Of a stretch of DNA of 26,706 nt, positions 1 through 8,291 are shown in pieces (the stretch's first letter is position 1; the number at the start of each line of letters is the position of its first letter). Source of the stretch: Bacillota bacterium (lineage in GTDB: Bacteria; Bacillota; Clostridia; Lachnospirales; Lachnospiraceae); the NCBI GenBank assembly GCA_023391695.1, contig JAEWAK010000015.1, forward strand, positions 1 through 26,706, given 5' to 3'. Under the pieces are notes generated by a model. It did not search any database. It worked only from the letters and a program-made list of their open reading frames with translations, and was not told the DNA's origin. Position numbers and translations under genes: made by a program.

Positions 1-3
1 GTT

Positions 4-87
4 CCACTTTGTGGGAGACAAGGAGCGATTTTGGGGGCGTAGCGGGTCTACGTTCCCAAAATTGCGACGCAGGATTCCGCAAAGTGG
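4..87. repeat. Long imperfect hairpin next to the left 42-bp repeat
   Basis: The outer arms CCACTTTG (4-11) and CAAAGTGG (80-87) are perfect complements. An inner stem pairs 25-42 with 48-65 around a 5-nt loop (43-47); it contains the arms ATTTTGGG and CCCAAAAT and a CGTAG/CTACG tip, with a few G-T pairs. The right arm runs straight into the 42-bp repeat at 87-128. No poly-T tract follows on either strand, so this is not a typical intrinsic terminator. A transposon subterminal structure or a structured RNA is possible. The window begins 3 bases before the outer arm, so the structure may be larger. Confidence 0.6.
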
Positions 88-128
88 GGCGTTCAGAACG
101 GTGCAATGAGTTTTCAGACACGCCCTAG
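87..128 (-). repeat. 42-bp inverted repeat, left copy
   Basis: This is the exact reverse complement of 8199-8240, with 42 of 42 bases matching; the identity stops at both ends. It reads GGGCGTTCAGAACGG... to ...CAGACACGCCCTAG. The last four bases (CTAG, 125-128) contain the stop codon of the lipoprotein gene at 125-1639, so the repeat abuts that gene exactly. It has GGGCGT/ACGCCC ends and a TA on the inner side but not on the outer side, where the long hairpin begins. It is probably the end of a transposable element or the remains of one. Confidence 0.8.
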
Positions 129-1639
129 GGGCGGCCGGAAGCTCCGGACCATAATTTCAGCTGTCTTTCCATCTCCTTTACAATATCCTCACTTCCCGCT
201 TCTTTTAACTTCTGCAAAAATTCCGGATATTCTTTCCCCGTGTCTGCCGTTCCGGTATCCAGAAGGATCCTGTACTGGTCCAGAACGGCGGTCACTGCCG
301 CTATCTGCCTGGTAACCCCGCCCGTATCAAAGGAAAATCCCAGGACCGGAGATCTCCTGGCCGCCCGGTTCTCCACCTGTGTCTTTTCCCAGATATCCTT
401 CTCCTGCCCTTCTCTCGGCATTGCCAGGAACTGATTTCCGAATGCCCAGTCCGCCTGGGGATCATAACCTCCGTCTTCCAGCAGATGTACGGTCCCGTCT
501 GTATTTTTCTCATAGTGCTTTCCCTCGATACCAAAACACAGGAGATTGTATAATACCGGGTCCGTATTAACAAGTTTCAGCAATTGGAACGCCGTTTCGG
601 GATGATCTGAGTTCCGGTTAACGGCACTCAGGCTGGAGCTGATGCTTTCCGTAGTCATCCACGCGTCGGAAAGCATAGCAAACACTACTTCTTTTCCTCC
701 GAAGTTGGAGCTTTCTGTAACATCCGTCCCGGGTTTAAAGGTAGAATTCACGCATGCAATATTTTCCCCCGACTTCATCCCCGCCAGGCCATTGTTGGGA
801 ACCAGGGCCGCATCCGGTCTGATAATACCGTCCTCTGCCCACCTATGCATCAGCTCGTAGTACTCCTTCACTTCCTTCATCTCATACTGGTTGACTACCG
901 TAAGACTTTCATCGCCAAGGCGGATGGCTCCCGGCAGGTATTCCCCGATGAGATTCTCAAAGCCGAGGGAAAACTGAAGCTTTCCCATGGCACCGGCCTC
1001 GGAAAGTGCCAGGGGATAAACCTCCTGATGATCTGCTTTCACCCGTCGGAAGAAATCATCCAGGTCTTTTAATTGATGGACTTTATCCACATCCAGGCCA
1101 TAGTCCTTCGCATATTCCTTTACAATCGCCACATAATTCTGTTTGGAGTAAATCTGATTGGACGGTATCCCGTAAACCTGGCCCTTTACCTCGATTCCTT
1201 CCCATACTTCCGGCAGAATACTGTTCTTTAATTCCTGTTCCCTCCCAAGCCACTCATTCAGCGGCAAAAATTCCCCTTTCCCCGCATAGTAAAAGTAATT
1301 ATTGCTCCAGCTGGAAGTATAACAGATATCATAATCCGCATCCGAGGCAAGTATCATCCTCATCTTGTCCCCATATCCGGCAAAATTATACATCACCAGC
1401 TCCAATGCAATATTCATTCCGTAAGTGTCCTTTAAGTACTTCTGCACTGCCTTTTCCACTGACTTCCCATCTGCCTGTACCCCTGCGCTGCACAGATACC
1501 ACTTAAGCGGTATGATTTCCTCTGCCGTATCGTTTTCTTTCCTTACCGCTTTCTGGCATGCCGTACAAGCCAGAAGCAGAATCCAGAAACCAAGCAGCAT
1601 ACCCAGACGTTTCCCTCTCCTAAATCCATTCTTTTTCAT
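125..1639 (-). CDS. LplA/YtcQ-type oligosaccharide-binding lipoprotein (paralogue 2)
   Basis: This is an extracellular, lipid-anchored solute-binding protein for an oligosaccharide ABC importer. The chosen ATG at 1639 gives 504 residues; it has GGAAGG about 7 bases upstream and is followed by MKKNGFRRGKR, a hydrophobic stretch and a Cys-rich lipobox (LLACTAC). An upstream in-frame start would bury the signal peptide. The mature part aligns along its whole length with the lipoprotein at 3898-5463, with shared blocks such as IKWYL/LKWYL, YDIC.TSSW and NLLCFGIEG. The C-terminus has the LGFSFD...LKEAG pattern of the DUF3502 tail found in LplA-like proteins. A terminator-like hairpin separates it from the permease genes upstream, so it may be expressed differently from them. 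Its stop codon lies inside the 42-bp repeat. The sugar bound cannot be told from sequence. Confidence 0.9.
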   Translation of the reverse strand: MKKNGFRRGKRLGMLLGFWILLLACTACQKAVRKENDTAEEIIPLKWYLCSAGVQADGKSVEKAVQKYLKDTYGMNIALELVMYNFAGYGDKMRMILASDADYDICYTSSWSNNYFYYAGKGEFLPLNEWLGREQELKNSILPEVWEGIEVKGQVYGIPSNQIYSKQNYVAIVKEYAKDYGLDVDKVHQLKDLDDFFRRVKADHQEVYPLALSEAGAMGKLQFSLGFENLIGEYLPGAIRLGDESLTVVNQYEMKEVKEYYELMHRWAEDGIIRPDAALVPNNGLAGMKSGENIACVNSTFKPGTDVTESSNFGGKEVVFAMLSDAWMTTESISSSLSAVNRNSDHPETAFQLLKLVNTDPVLYNLLCFGIEGKHYEKNTDGTVHLLEDGGYDPQADWAFGNQFLAMPREGQEKDIWEKTQVENRAARRSPVLGFSFDTGGVTRQIAAVTAVLDQYRILLDTGTADTGKEYPEFLQKLKEAGSEDIVKEMERQLKLWSGASGRP

Positions 1640-1761
1640 AATATCCTTCCCATCAGTCCCCAATACCCCTAAAAATCTCCTATAACGATCAGAGTACAAA
1701 AGTCCAATATATTCTATTCATAAAATATACTCTGAACTGACTCTTGATACCCAAATCCTAT

Positions 1762-1804
1762 AAAAAAAACACCTGTTTTTCTTATTGTAATCGAAAACAG
1801 GTGT
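1762..1804 (-). terminator. Intrinsic terminator after the permease genes
   Basis: The arms ACACCTGTTTT (1769-1779) and AAAACAGGTGT (1794-1804) form an 11-bp stem. On the minus strand it is followed directly by a run of eight T (complement of 1762-1769). It lies 109 bases beyond the permease stop and before the second lipoprotein gene, so it should end or reduce transcription between the two. Confidence 0.8.
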
Positions 1805-1912
1805 CGCGGCAATATGTGAAGTTTAGTAAATTTACACCTTACGATGTAAACTCCTATGCAGGACCGTGAAAATGGCTTTCCGTTAAACTATCTGCCCTTT
1901 TCCAGGCGCACA

Positions 1913-2800
1913 TCATCCTTTTACTGCTCCCACAGTCAGTCCCTTTACGAAATATTTCTGGAAGAACGGGAAAATAATCAGCATAGGGCCTGCTGCCAGG
2001 ATACACAGTGCCATTCTCGCCGTTTCGCTTGGAAGGCTGGCAAGGTCAATGGAAATATTTCCTGCCTGCATGGAAGTACTTAAGTACTGGATATTATTCA
2101 TGATCCGGTACAAATAAAACTGGAGGGAATTAATACTCGCACTGTCAATATAGAGCATGGACTGATACCAGTCATTCCAGTAGGTAAATGCAATAAACAA
2201 TCCCACCGTTGCCAGTGCCGGTTTGGAAATCGGGATAATAATCTTAAAAAAGCTCTTTATTTCCCCTGCTCCGTCTATTTTAGCCGCCTCAATCAAAGAG
2301 GTGGGAATATCCGCTAAGAACCCTCTCATCAGAAATACATGCCACGGCATGATCAGGTAGGGTAAAATCAATGCCCATATGGTATCTTTCAAATGATAAT
2401 ACTTGGTGAGCATGATATAGGTGGGTACCAGTCCCCCATTAAAGAGCATGGAGAAGAAAATCAGAAAGGAAAAGATCCTGCCCAGCCGAAAGTCCTTTCT
2501 TGCAATCACATAAGCTAACATGACTGTGAACAGAAGGCTCACTCCGGTTCCCACAAGAGTAACGAAGATGGTCACTCCATAGGCATCCAGAATGGGTTTG
2601 GGACTTTCCAGTATATATTGGTATGCCTTCAGGGAAAATCCTCTCGGCAAAAGGGAATACCCTTCCCTGGTAAGTTGAATCTCATCCGAAAATGAGGCCG
2701 ACAGTATATAGAATATGGGTAATACACAGAACAGAGCCAGCAGAATAAAGAACAGGGTAATAATCTTATCCGCTGCTTTTTCTTTTTTACTTTGAATCAT
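1913..2800 (-). CDS. Carbohydrate ABC transporter permease, LplC/YtcP type
   Basis: This is one of two inner-membrane permease subunits of the oligosaccharide importer. About six hydrophobic segments are visible, and the ATPase-contact EAA loop reads EAAKIDGAGEIKSFFKIIIP, typical of the UgpE/MalG-like half. The protein ends in GLTVGAVKG, the usual tail of this family. I chose the ATG at 2800 (MIQSKKEK, 295 residues) because AAAGGAG lies 9 bases upstream; an ATG at 2809 would touch the Shine-Dalgarno sequence. The Shine-Dalgarno is only a few bases from the stop of the preceding permease gene, so the two are probably translated in series. A terminator-like hairpin follows 109 bases downstream. 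Confidence 0.92.
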   Translation of the reverse strand: MIQSKKEKAADKIITLFFILLALFCVLPIFYILSASFSDEIQLTREGYSLLPRGFSLKAYQYILESPKPILDAYGVTIFVTLVGTGVSLLFTVMLAYVIARKDFRLGRIFSFLIFFSMLFNGGLVPTYIMLTKYYHLKDTIWALILPYLIMPWHVFLMRGFLADIPTSLIEAAKIDGAGEIKSFFKIIIPISKPALATVGLFIAFTYWNDWYQSMLYIDSASINSLQFYLYRIMNNIQYLSTSMQAGNISIDLASLPSETARMALCILAAGPMLIIFPFFQKYFVKGLTVGAVKG

Positions 2801-2814
2801 TCCTTCCATCTCCT

Positions 2815-3732
2815 TTAGAACAATGCATAATCTTCGTTGCGTTTTTTTACAATCAGGTTGGTAACCAGTACCAGAATAAAGCCGACTACAGATTGGTACA
2901 GGCCCACGGCGGAGGACATACCGATATTCCCCATAACTCTCAGCATACGGAATACATAAGTATCAATTACGTCCGTCACCGAATACAGTATCCCTGAATT
3001 TCTGGGCAGGAACCAGAACATACCAAAATCCGCATAGAAAATCTTGCCGATCATCAGCAGTCCCATCAGCACAATGATAGGCATCAGATGTGGCATGCAG
3101 ATATAGCGGATCCGCTGGAACTTGTTCGCTCCGTCTATAGCCGCTGCCTCATGCTGGGTCGTATCCATTCCCATCAGGGTAGCATAGAAAATCAGAGCAT
3201 TATATCCCACATGTTTCCAGAAATAAGAGGTGGTCAGGATAAAGGGCCAGTATTTCGGCTCCGTATAGAAATTCGGCACAGCCAACCCGAGCTTTTCCAG
3301 CAGATTCGGAATGACTCCCATATCCGGGCTTAACAGGGCATAAATTACATAACTTCCCACTACCCAGGATATGAAATACGGTACAAATAAGCAGGTCTGA
3401 AAAATCTTTACCTTTATTTTGGATAATTCAAACAGGCCAAGTGCCACAATGACCGATAAAATAAGGGTCAGGGAAATGAAAAGGGCGTTCAGCCCAATGG
3501 TATTTCTGGTAACTGTCCACACATCCGGTGAATTGAAAAAGAACTTAAAGTTATCAAACCCGCACCATTCACTGCCCAGAATCCCTTTTGCAACATCCAT
3601 TTTCTTAAAGGGTATCACCAACCCGAAAAGCGGAAAATAATAATATGCAATCAGAAAGATAAGTCCCGGGGCTGCCAGCACCAAAAGCCCCCAGTTCATC
3701 TTTTTTTTACTTGTTGTCTTTGCTTTTTTCAT
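2815..3732 (-). CDS. lplB: LplB-type sugar ABC transporter permease
   Basis: This is the MalF-like permease partner of the gene at 1913-2800. It has 305 residues, the family's usual length, starting MKKAKTTSKKK with GAGGAG 8 bases upstream. It has six predicted membrane spans and an EAA loop reading EAAAIDGANKFQRIRYICMP. The early LIAYYYFPLFGLVIPFK segment and the KNFKFFF-like region after it are characteristic of COG4209 (LplB). It sits between the first lipoprotein gene (165 bases upstream) and the second permease, in an order matching Bacillus ytcQ/lplB/ytcP clusters. No ATPase gene is nearby, so a shared MsmX/UgpC-type ATPase encoded elsewhere presumably powers it. Confidence 0.92.
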   Translation of the reverse strand: MKKAKTTSKKKMNWGLLVLAAPGLIFLIAYYYFPLFGLVIPFKKMDVAKGILGSEWCGFDNFKFFFNSPDVWTVTRNTIGLNALFISLTLILSVIVALGLFELSKIKVKIFQTCLFVPYFISWVVGSYVIYALLSPDMGVIPNLLEKLGLAVPNFYTEPKYWPFILTTSYFWKHVGYNALIFYATLMGMDTTQHEAAAIDGANKFQRIRYICMPHLMPIIVLMGLLMIGKIFYADFGMFWFLPRNSGILYSVTDVIDTYVFRMLRVMGNIGMSSAVGLYQSVVGFILVLVTNLIVKKRNEDYALF

Positions 3733-3823
3733 GTGCGCAACTCCTCTCTATAGATGGTAAGGGCTTTTGTAAAATATCCTTAATAAATCCTCAGGAAAGG
3801 ATTGGGTGTATCCGAAACAGCTA

Positions 3824-3839
3824 ATGTATCAAGATACAT
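3824..3839. promoter_or_regulatory. Dyad in the lipoprotein-permease gap
   Basis: ATGTATC AA GATACAT forms perfect 7-bp arms around two bases in the 165-bp gap between the first lipoprotein gene and lplB. The gap also holds the word AAAGGATTGGGTGTAT (3796-3811), which recurs at 15991-16006. The dyad could be a protein site or an RNA processing hairpin that lets the binding protein be made in excess of the permeases. There is no other support. Confidence 0.3.
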
Positions 3840-3897
3840 CCAAACCTTCCAAGAACAAATTAATTATTTTAAAACTGCCCTCCGTACCAATTATCCG

Positions 3898-5463
3898 TTA
3901 TCTGGATGCCTTCCACTCGTCGAGCTGTTTTTGCATTTCTTCAATGATCCGGTCAGCTCCTGCCGTTTTTAATTTATCGATAAATTCCGGAAGTACCGTT
4001 TCCGGATCGGCTCCGCCGGTCTCCAGTGTTTTTCCGTACTGGTCGTAAACCGCACTCACACTTGCAATCTCATTGGTTACCGTTGTGGAGTCGAAAGAAA
4101 AGCCCAGTGCTTTTGATTCTACGGCAGAAACATTCAGTTCCTTTGTCTTTTCCCAGACATCCGGTGCCTGGCCTTCCCTTAACAAGCCGTTGAACTGATT
4201 GCCAAGCATCCAGTCTACATTTGGATTATAGCCTTTGGCGTCGTCTGTTTTTACCGTACCGTCTCCATTGACCGTATAGTGTGTTCCCTCGATACCAAAG
4301 CAGAGCAGGTTATATAAGGTCTTGTCCGTATTGACCAGATTTAAAAATTTCATGGCCACGTCCGGATGCTTTGATGTCTGGCTGACTGCATTTAAGCTGG
4401 AAACCAGATTCTCCGTTGCCAGATACGGATCGGAAAGAGTTGCAAAAACTACTTCCTTATTTCCAAAGTTGGCAGTTTCGGTAGCCTCAACACCTGGCTT
4501 ATAGGTAGCATTGATCGCTGCTATATGTTTTCCGGCCTTCATATCCGGTACCGCATTATCCGCAACGGTCACGGCATCTTTACGCACAAGGCCTTCTTCC
4601 ATCCAGCGGTGCATCATTTCATAGAATCCTTTTAATTCGGTGGATTCGAACTGGTTATAGATCGTCACGCCGTCATCGCCGATTTTAATAGCACCGGGAA
4701 TACTGACACCTGCGATGGATTCAAATCCCAGGGCTACATTGTGCTTTCCGAGCAAACCGTTACTGGACGCCGCAAAGGGGTATATATCCGGATTGTCCGC
4801 TTTAACCTGTTTAAAAAATTCTTCCAGATCGCTTAATTTGCTGACCTTGCTTACATCCAGGCCATATTTATCCGCATATTCCTTTAAGATAACCACATAA
4901 TTCTGTTTCGGGAAGATTTGCTGGGAAGGAACCCCGTAAATACTTCCTTTTACCCTTACCGCATCCCAGATGGAAGTATCCATGGAAGCTAAAAGCTCCG
5001 GTGCGTTTTCTTTTAATAAGTCATCAAGGGGTATAAATGCGTTCTTATTTACATTATCATAGTAATTGTTATTCCAGCTGGAGGTCCAGCAGATATCATA
5101 TTCTTCCCCGGAAGCGATAACCATCTGCATCTTCAGGGGGTAGTTTGCATAGTCCGTTGCGATCATCTGTAAATCAATGTTCATGTTGTAGGTATCCAGA
5201 AGATACGTATTAATTGCTTCCTGTACCGCCTCCACATCAGCCTGCGGGCCGGAACCGGCCAGATACCATTTTATCGGAATGGTTTCTCCGGGGTCCGTAT
5301 TTTTTGAACCGGTTTCCTTAGAGGATGTATCCTTCGTAGATTCCTTAGACAGCGTTGTATCCTTGCTGCCGGTTTTTGTTTCCGACTTGCCGCAGCCTGC
5401 CAGAGTGCCGGCTGCCAATACACCTGCCAGGCCCAATACTGCCAATTTCTTTAAAAGCTTCAT
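3898..5463 (-). CDS. LplA/YtcQ-type oligosaccharide-binding lipoprotein (paralogue 1)
   Basis: This is the extracellular solute-binding lipoprotein of the LplB/YtcP importer, 521 residues. The N-terminus MKLLKKLAVLGLAGVLAAG ends in the lipobox LAGC (Cys about residue 24), followed by a Ser/Thr/Lys-rich linker to about residue 60. The rest is the binding domain and a DUF3502-type tail (LGFSFD...LKTAGAD...QKQLDEW). The start has GTGAGGT 7 bases upstream. It is the first gene after the AraC-type regulator and directly precedes lplB, so it is probably the main binding protein, with the copy at 125-1639 as a diverged duplicate. The ligand is unknown; relatives bind pectin- or host-glycan-derived oligosaccharides. 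Confidence 0.93.
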   Translation of the reverse strand: MKLLKKLAVLGLAGVLAAGTLAGCGKSETKTGSKDTTLSKESTKDTSSKETGSKNTDPGETIPIKWYLAGSGPQADVEAVQEAINTYLLDTYNMNIDLQMIATDYANYPLKMQMVIASGEEYDICWTSSWNNNYYDNVNKNAFIPLDDLLKENAPELLASMDTSIWDAVRVKGSIYGVPSQQIFPKQNYVVILKEYADKYGLDVSKVSKLSDLEEFFKQVKADNPDIYPFAASSNGLLGKHNVALGFESIAGVSIPGAIKIGDDGVTIYNQFESTELKGFYEMMHRWMEEGLVRKDAVTVADNAVPDMKAGKHIAAINATYKPGVEATETANFGNKEVVFATLSDPYLATENLVSSLNAVSQTSKHPDVAMKFLNLVNTDKTLYNLLCFGIEGTHYTVNGDGTVKTDDAKGYNPNVDWMLGNQFNGLLREGQAPDVWEKTKELNVSAVESKALGFSFDSTTVTNEIASVSAVYDQYGKTLETGGADPETVLPEFIDKLKTAGADRIIEEMQKQLDEWKASR

Positions 5464-5510
5464 TTTGTAAACCTCACTTTCTCCTTCATAATTTGTGATA
5501 ATACATCACT

Positions 5511-5528
5511 GCGGTTTTAACGAACCGC
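5511..5528 (-). promoter_or_regulatory. Leader hairpin of the lipoprotein gene
   Basis: GCGGTT (5511-5516) and AACCGC (5523-5528) form a 6-bp stem with a 6-nt loop, about 50 bases upstream of the lipoprotein start. It lies within the 211-bp gap between the regulator gene and its likely target. A second, longer stem (ACATTACTG 5617-5625 with CAGTAATGT 5635-5643) lies just downstream of the regulator stop, without a T-run. These are candidate leader or operator structures only; no clear -35/-10 pair was found here. Confidence 0.3.
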
Positions 5529-5674
5529 CGATTTTGTGCTATGCACATCCCAGCCTCCCCTGCTGATACCTGGATTCTATCAGGTTTTTGGGGTTCCTGG
5601 CTACTGAAGGATACGGACATTACTGCAGAAAAGCCAGTAATGTGCGTATTTTACAGTGAGGTTTCAAGATGCAC

Positions 5675-8029
5675 TTACTGGTCCCTGTTACAGAAATTCC
5701 TTGGGGTACACCCATATACTTTTTTGAAAAGCCGGTAGAAGTAGTTCTCATTTTCGATTCCTATATTTTCAGCAACTTTATTGACCGGCATATCAGAATG
5801 AGTCAGAAGGTATACCGCCTGCTTCATGCGCACATCCAGAATATACTCATTGAGGGATATCCCGGTACACTGCTTGAATTTTTTCATAATATAGCGTCCG
5901 GACATATTCATGTAATCCGCAATGGACTGGGAGGACAGGTTTACATCCGTATAATTTTTATTCACAAACTCCAGAACGGTCTGTACGAACAGTTTCTCCC
6001 TGTCATTTTCCTTTTCCTTCTCCTGATAGGTGTCGGACAGGATAGAGCTGATATATTCGGATAATTCCTTGAAAATCTGGTCAATATAATCCACTTCGAT
6101 CACTTTTTTATACATGTCGTTAAAGTTGATGGTCACGGGATTATTTTTTGCCATATTGATTTCATTCATGATCATATTGACTTCGGTTACCAGGGACATC
6201 ATGCTGATAATAATATTTTCATAGGACAGGCCGCAGACAGCCTCCTGTATCCGAAACAGTGTCTCCTGTATCTGCTCAAGGTTGCCCAGTTTCAGTTTTT
6301 CTTCCAGGCGTTTCTTTAGCTCCCTGGAATAAGACGTTTCCCGGTTCGAAACATTATTCCGGCATTCCGCTTCACCCAGAAGGGAATTCCCTCCGTATAC
6401 GATCCGGTACCTAGCAAATTTGCGGGTTTCCTCATATAATCCCTCCAGCTCTTTTGCCTCCCGGCTGATATGGCTGTAGGCCGCGGAAACCGTAATATCA
6501 AAATTCTCTTTGATAAACTCCTGCATTTTCCGTATTCTTATCTTTACCTGGTCTTGGTCTGCTTTTTTTTCCGGGCAGTTTATGATCACTACCAGTTCAT
6601 TGGCCTCTTTTTTAACCGGTTCCGTAATATAGTCTTCCATAAGCTCACTGGTCACATTGGAAATACTGGCCAGCAGCAGATTACTGTCCTCCTCCACAAA
6701 TCCGAAGCGGTTTACAAAAAAATGGTCCAAATGGAGGATCACTATCATCAGGTTATATTCATCAATACGGGACAGGGGGGCGTCCGGCATGCTCTTGTAA
6801 TATTTCTCCCAGTTTTCTTCCGTACTGTCTTCCAACATATTCGAAAGCAGAAACTTCCTGAGGGTTCCCTCCGTAGACTGTTTTTCCTGAAGAAGCTCTT
6901 TATTCACATCATTTACTTTCTGGTAAATGACCCGCAGGTGTTCAAATTCATCCACGCCGTTTTCTTCCGCTTGGGCATTCTCTTCCCCATCCAGCCCCGA
7001 TACATAGTCCACCAGGGTAGTTACCGGCCGGTAGATTTTACGGGAAAGCTCTACCAGTGCAAAGGTTCCGATCAGGCCGAATACTGCGGACAGGAGCAGG
7101 AAATCATTTTTCAGCTTAATGAGGTTGGCAAAGATCTTTTCGTATTCCTGTATCATAATAATGCAGTTGCCCCGGTCCTCCAAATCGATATAGGAGACCA
7201 GGTATTTCTTTCCTTTATAATGATCGATGTAATACCCCTGTCTGGGACTGCCTGTTTCTTTACTGGCGTAATTCCAAATACAGTTCCTCACCAGGGTTTC
7301 TTCCATTTTGGAGTTCCGCTCTATCTTATAACTGTAAATCTCCCCGGACTTCCCGGCCAGATAGACGGAGGCCGGTACTTTCTGGGATACGGCTCCCGTC
7401 AGATTATCTAAAAACCAGTTCGCACTCTGGTTGAGCACGATACAGCTGTTCTGGCCGTCCGCAGGATTGGAATATTCATACATAAAATAGGAAAATACAT
7501 ACTGGCTGCTTTCTACCTGCCCATTTTTCTCCTGTATTTTTCGGAGTACCGGGCTCAGTTTCGGAACCGTCCCCTGTTCCTTCCGGTACAGATTCAGATA
7601 CAGATTCAGATCCTCCCCGGCAGAGGTATCCGCGTTATTCGTAGAATACCATGCTTTCCGTTTGGCATTGTAAATATCGATGGAAGTAAGAGAGGGCTGG
7701 GACTGCAGCACATTATCTTTCAGGGTTTTTAACGTCAGGTAAAGCTGGTTATAGTCAATATCCCCATTGTACATTAATGCATTGACATCATAGCGGAAAT
7801 AGGTGGACAGGCAGAGTGCCGATATATTTTCAGCGAAATAGGTATAGTTGAACTTCATCTGATTTAAGACCTGTTCATTGGACTGGTTAATATTATCTAT
7901 CATATTGGCCTGGGCATTCCGGTACAGCAGGGCAGCAAAGGGCAGCACCACTGCCAGAACAAACACAAGCATCAGCAATACAATCTTCCTGTAATAGGAT
8001 TTATGCACTTTGGGAAATATCTTTTTCAT
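5675..8029 (-). CDS. Membrane-anchored AraC-family transcriptional regulator (YtdP-like)
   Basis: This is a 784-residue one-component transmembrane regulator. A first membrane span lies near residues 15-35, followed by a large extracellular sensor region to about 305 (probably Cache-like, with double alpha/beta spacing). A second span follows near 306-326 (LLLSAVFGLIGTFALVEL), then a long cytoplasmic region. A classic AraC two-HTH DNA-binding domain occupies the last ~105 residues (SIADYMNMSGRYIMKKFKQ and VAENIGIENENYFYRLFKK). No histidine kinase or receiver domain is seen, so sensing and DNA binding are in one chain. AAAGGA precedes the ATG. In Bacillus and Lachnospiraceae this architecture accompanies LplABC/YtcQ importers, and here the importer genes start 211 bases downstream on the same strand. 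It probably activates them on sensing an extracellular sugar or loaded binding protein. Confidence 0.9.
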   Translation of the reverse strand: MKKIFPKVHKSYYRKIVLLMLVFVLAVVLPFAALLYRNAQANMIDNINQSNEQVLNQMKFNYTYFAENISALCLSTYFRYDVNALMYNGDIDYNQLYLTLKTLKDNVLQSQPSLTSIDIYNAKRKAWYSTNNADTSAGEDLNLYLNLYRKEQGTVPKLSPVLRKIQEKNGQVESSQYVFSYFMYEYSNPADGQNSCIVLNQSANWFLDNLTGAVSQKVPASVYLAGKSGEIYSYKIERNSKMEETLVRNCIWNYASKETGSPRQGYYIDHYKGKKYLVSYIDLEDRGNCIIMIQEYEKIFANLIKLKNDFLLLSAVFGLIGTFALVELSRKIYRPVTTLVDYVSGLDGEENAQAEENGVDEFEHLRVIYQKVNDVNKELLQEKQSTEGTLRKFLLSNMLEDSTEENWEKYYKSMPDAPLSRIDEYNLMIVILHLDHFFVNRFGFVEEDSNLLLASISNVTSELMEDYITEPVKKEANELVVIINCPEKKADQDQVKIRIRKMQEFIKENFDITVSAAYSHISREAKELEGLYEETRKFARYRIVYGGNSLLGEAECRNNVSNRETSYSRELKKRLEEKLKLGNLEQIQETLFRIQEAVCGLSYENIIISMMSLVTEVNMIMNEINMAKNNPVTINFNDMYKKVIEVDYIDQIFKELSEYISSILSDTYQEKEKENDREKLFVQTVLEFVNKNYTDVNLSSQSIADYMNMSGRYIMKKFKQCTGISLNEYILDVRMKQAVYLLTHSDMPVNKVAENIGIENENYFYRLFKKVYGCTPRNFCNRDQ

Positions 8030-8108
8030 CTCTTATCATTCCTTTTTGCAGAGCCTTTTTTTATATAGAATTCTTTCATAGCTCCTAACATAACAAGTGT
8101 AACAACGG

Positions 8109-8140
8109 AAAATAGCACTGTCAATAAACAGTGCTATTTT
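8109..8140. terminator. Terminator-like hairpin between regulator gene and right repeat
   Basis: AAAATAGCACTG (8109-8120) and CAGTGCTATTTT (8129-8140) form a perfect 12-bp stem with an 8-nt loop. The U-tract comes from the stem's own TTTT end on either strand, so it could act in both directions. On the minus strand it would stop transcription from the GntR operon before it reaches the AraC-type gene. Confidence 0.5.
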
Positions 8141-8198
8141 TACAGTATGTGGCTCAATCTTAAAGTCTATAATTCCTTATTATTTAATTCATTTTTTA

Positions 8199-8240
8199 CT
8201 AGGGCGTGTCTGAAAACTCATTGCACCGTTCTGAACGCCC
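8199..8240 (+). repeat. 42-bp inverted repeat, right copy, with flanking TA
   Basis: This is the exact reverse complement of 87-128. Its 39-bp core (8202-8240) begins GGGCGTGTCTGAAAACTC and ends CTGAACGCCC, with short inverted ends GGGCGT/ACGCCC. TA dinucleotides flank it on both sides (8200-8201 and 8241-8242), as expected for an element that duplicates TA on insertion. It lies in the 262-bp gap between the two transporter loci. Confidence 0.8.
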
Positions 8241-8291
8241 TAAGATTTTTTGTTTTCTTCCGCTTTTCGTGAAATCTCTTTTTTGCAGTCA

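Noticed and set aside
1006..1506. 166-codon plus-strand frame
   Set aside because: Antisense to the second lipoprotein gene, which has a lipobox and a paralogue; Pro/Ser/His-rich translation typical of a shadow frame.
6470..7411. 313-codon plus-strand open frame
   Set aside because: It lies wholly antisense to the AraC-type regulator, lacks a ribosome binding site, and its translation has no recognisable domain; the minus-strand gene explains the openness.
8109..8140. Considered as a riboswitch for the AraC-type gene
   Set aside because: A single simple stem without conserved aptamer features; a terminator-like hairpin is the simpler reading.
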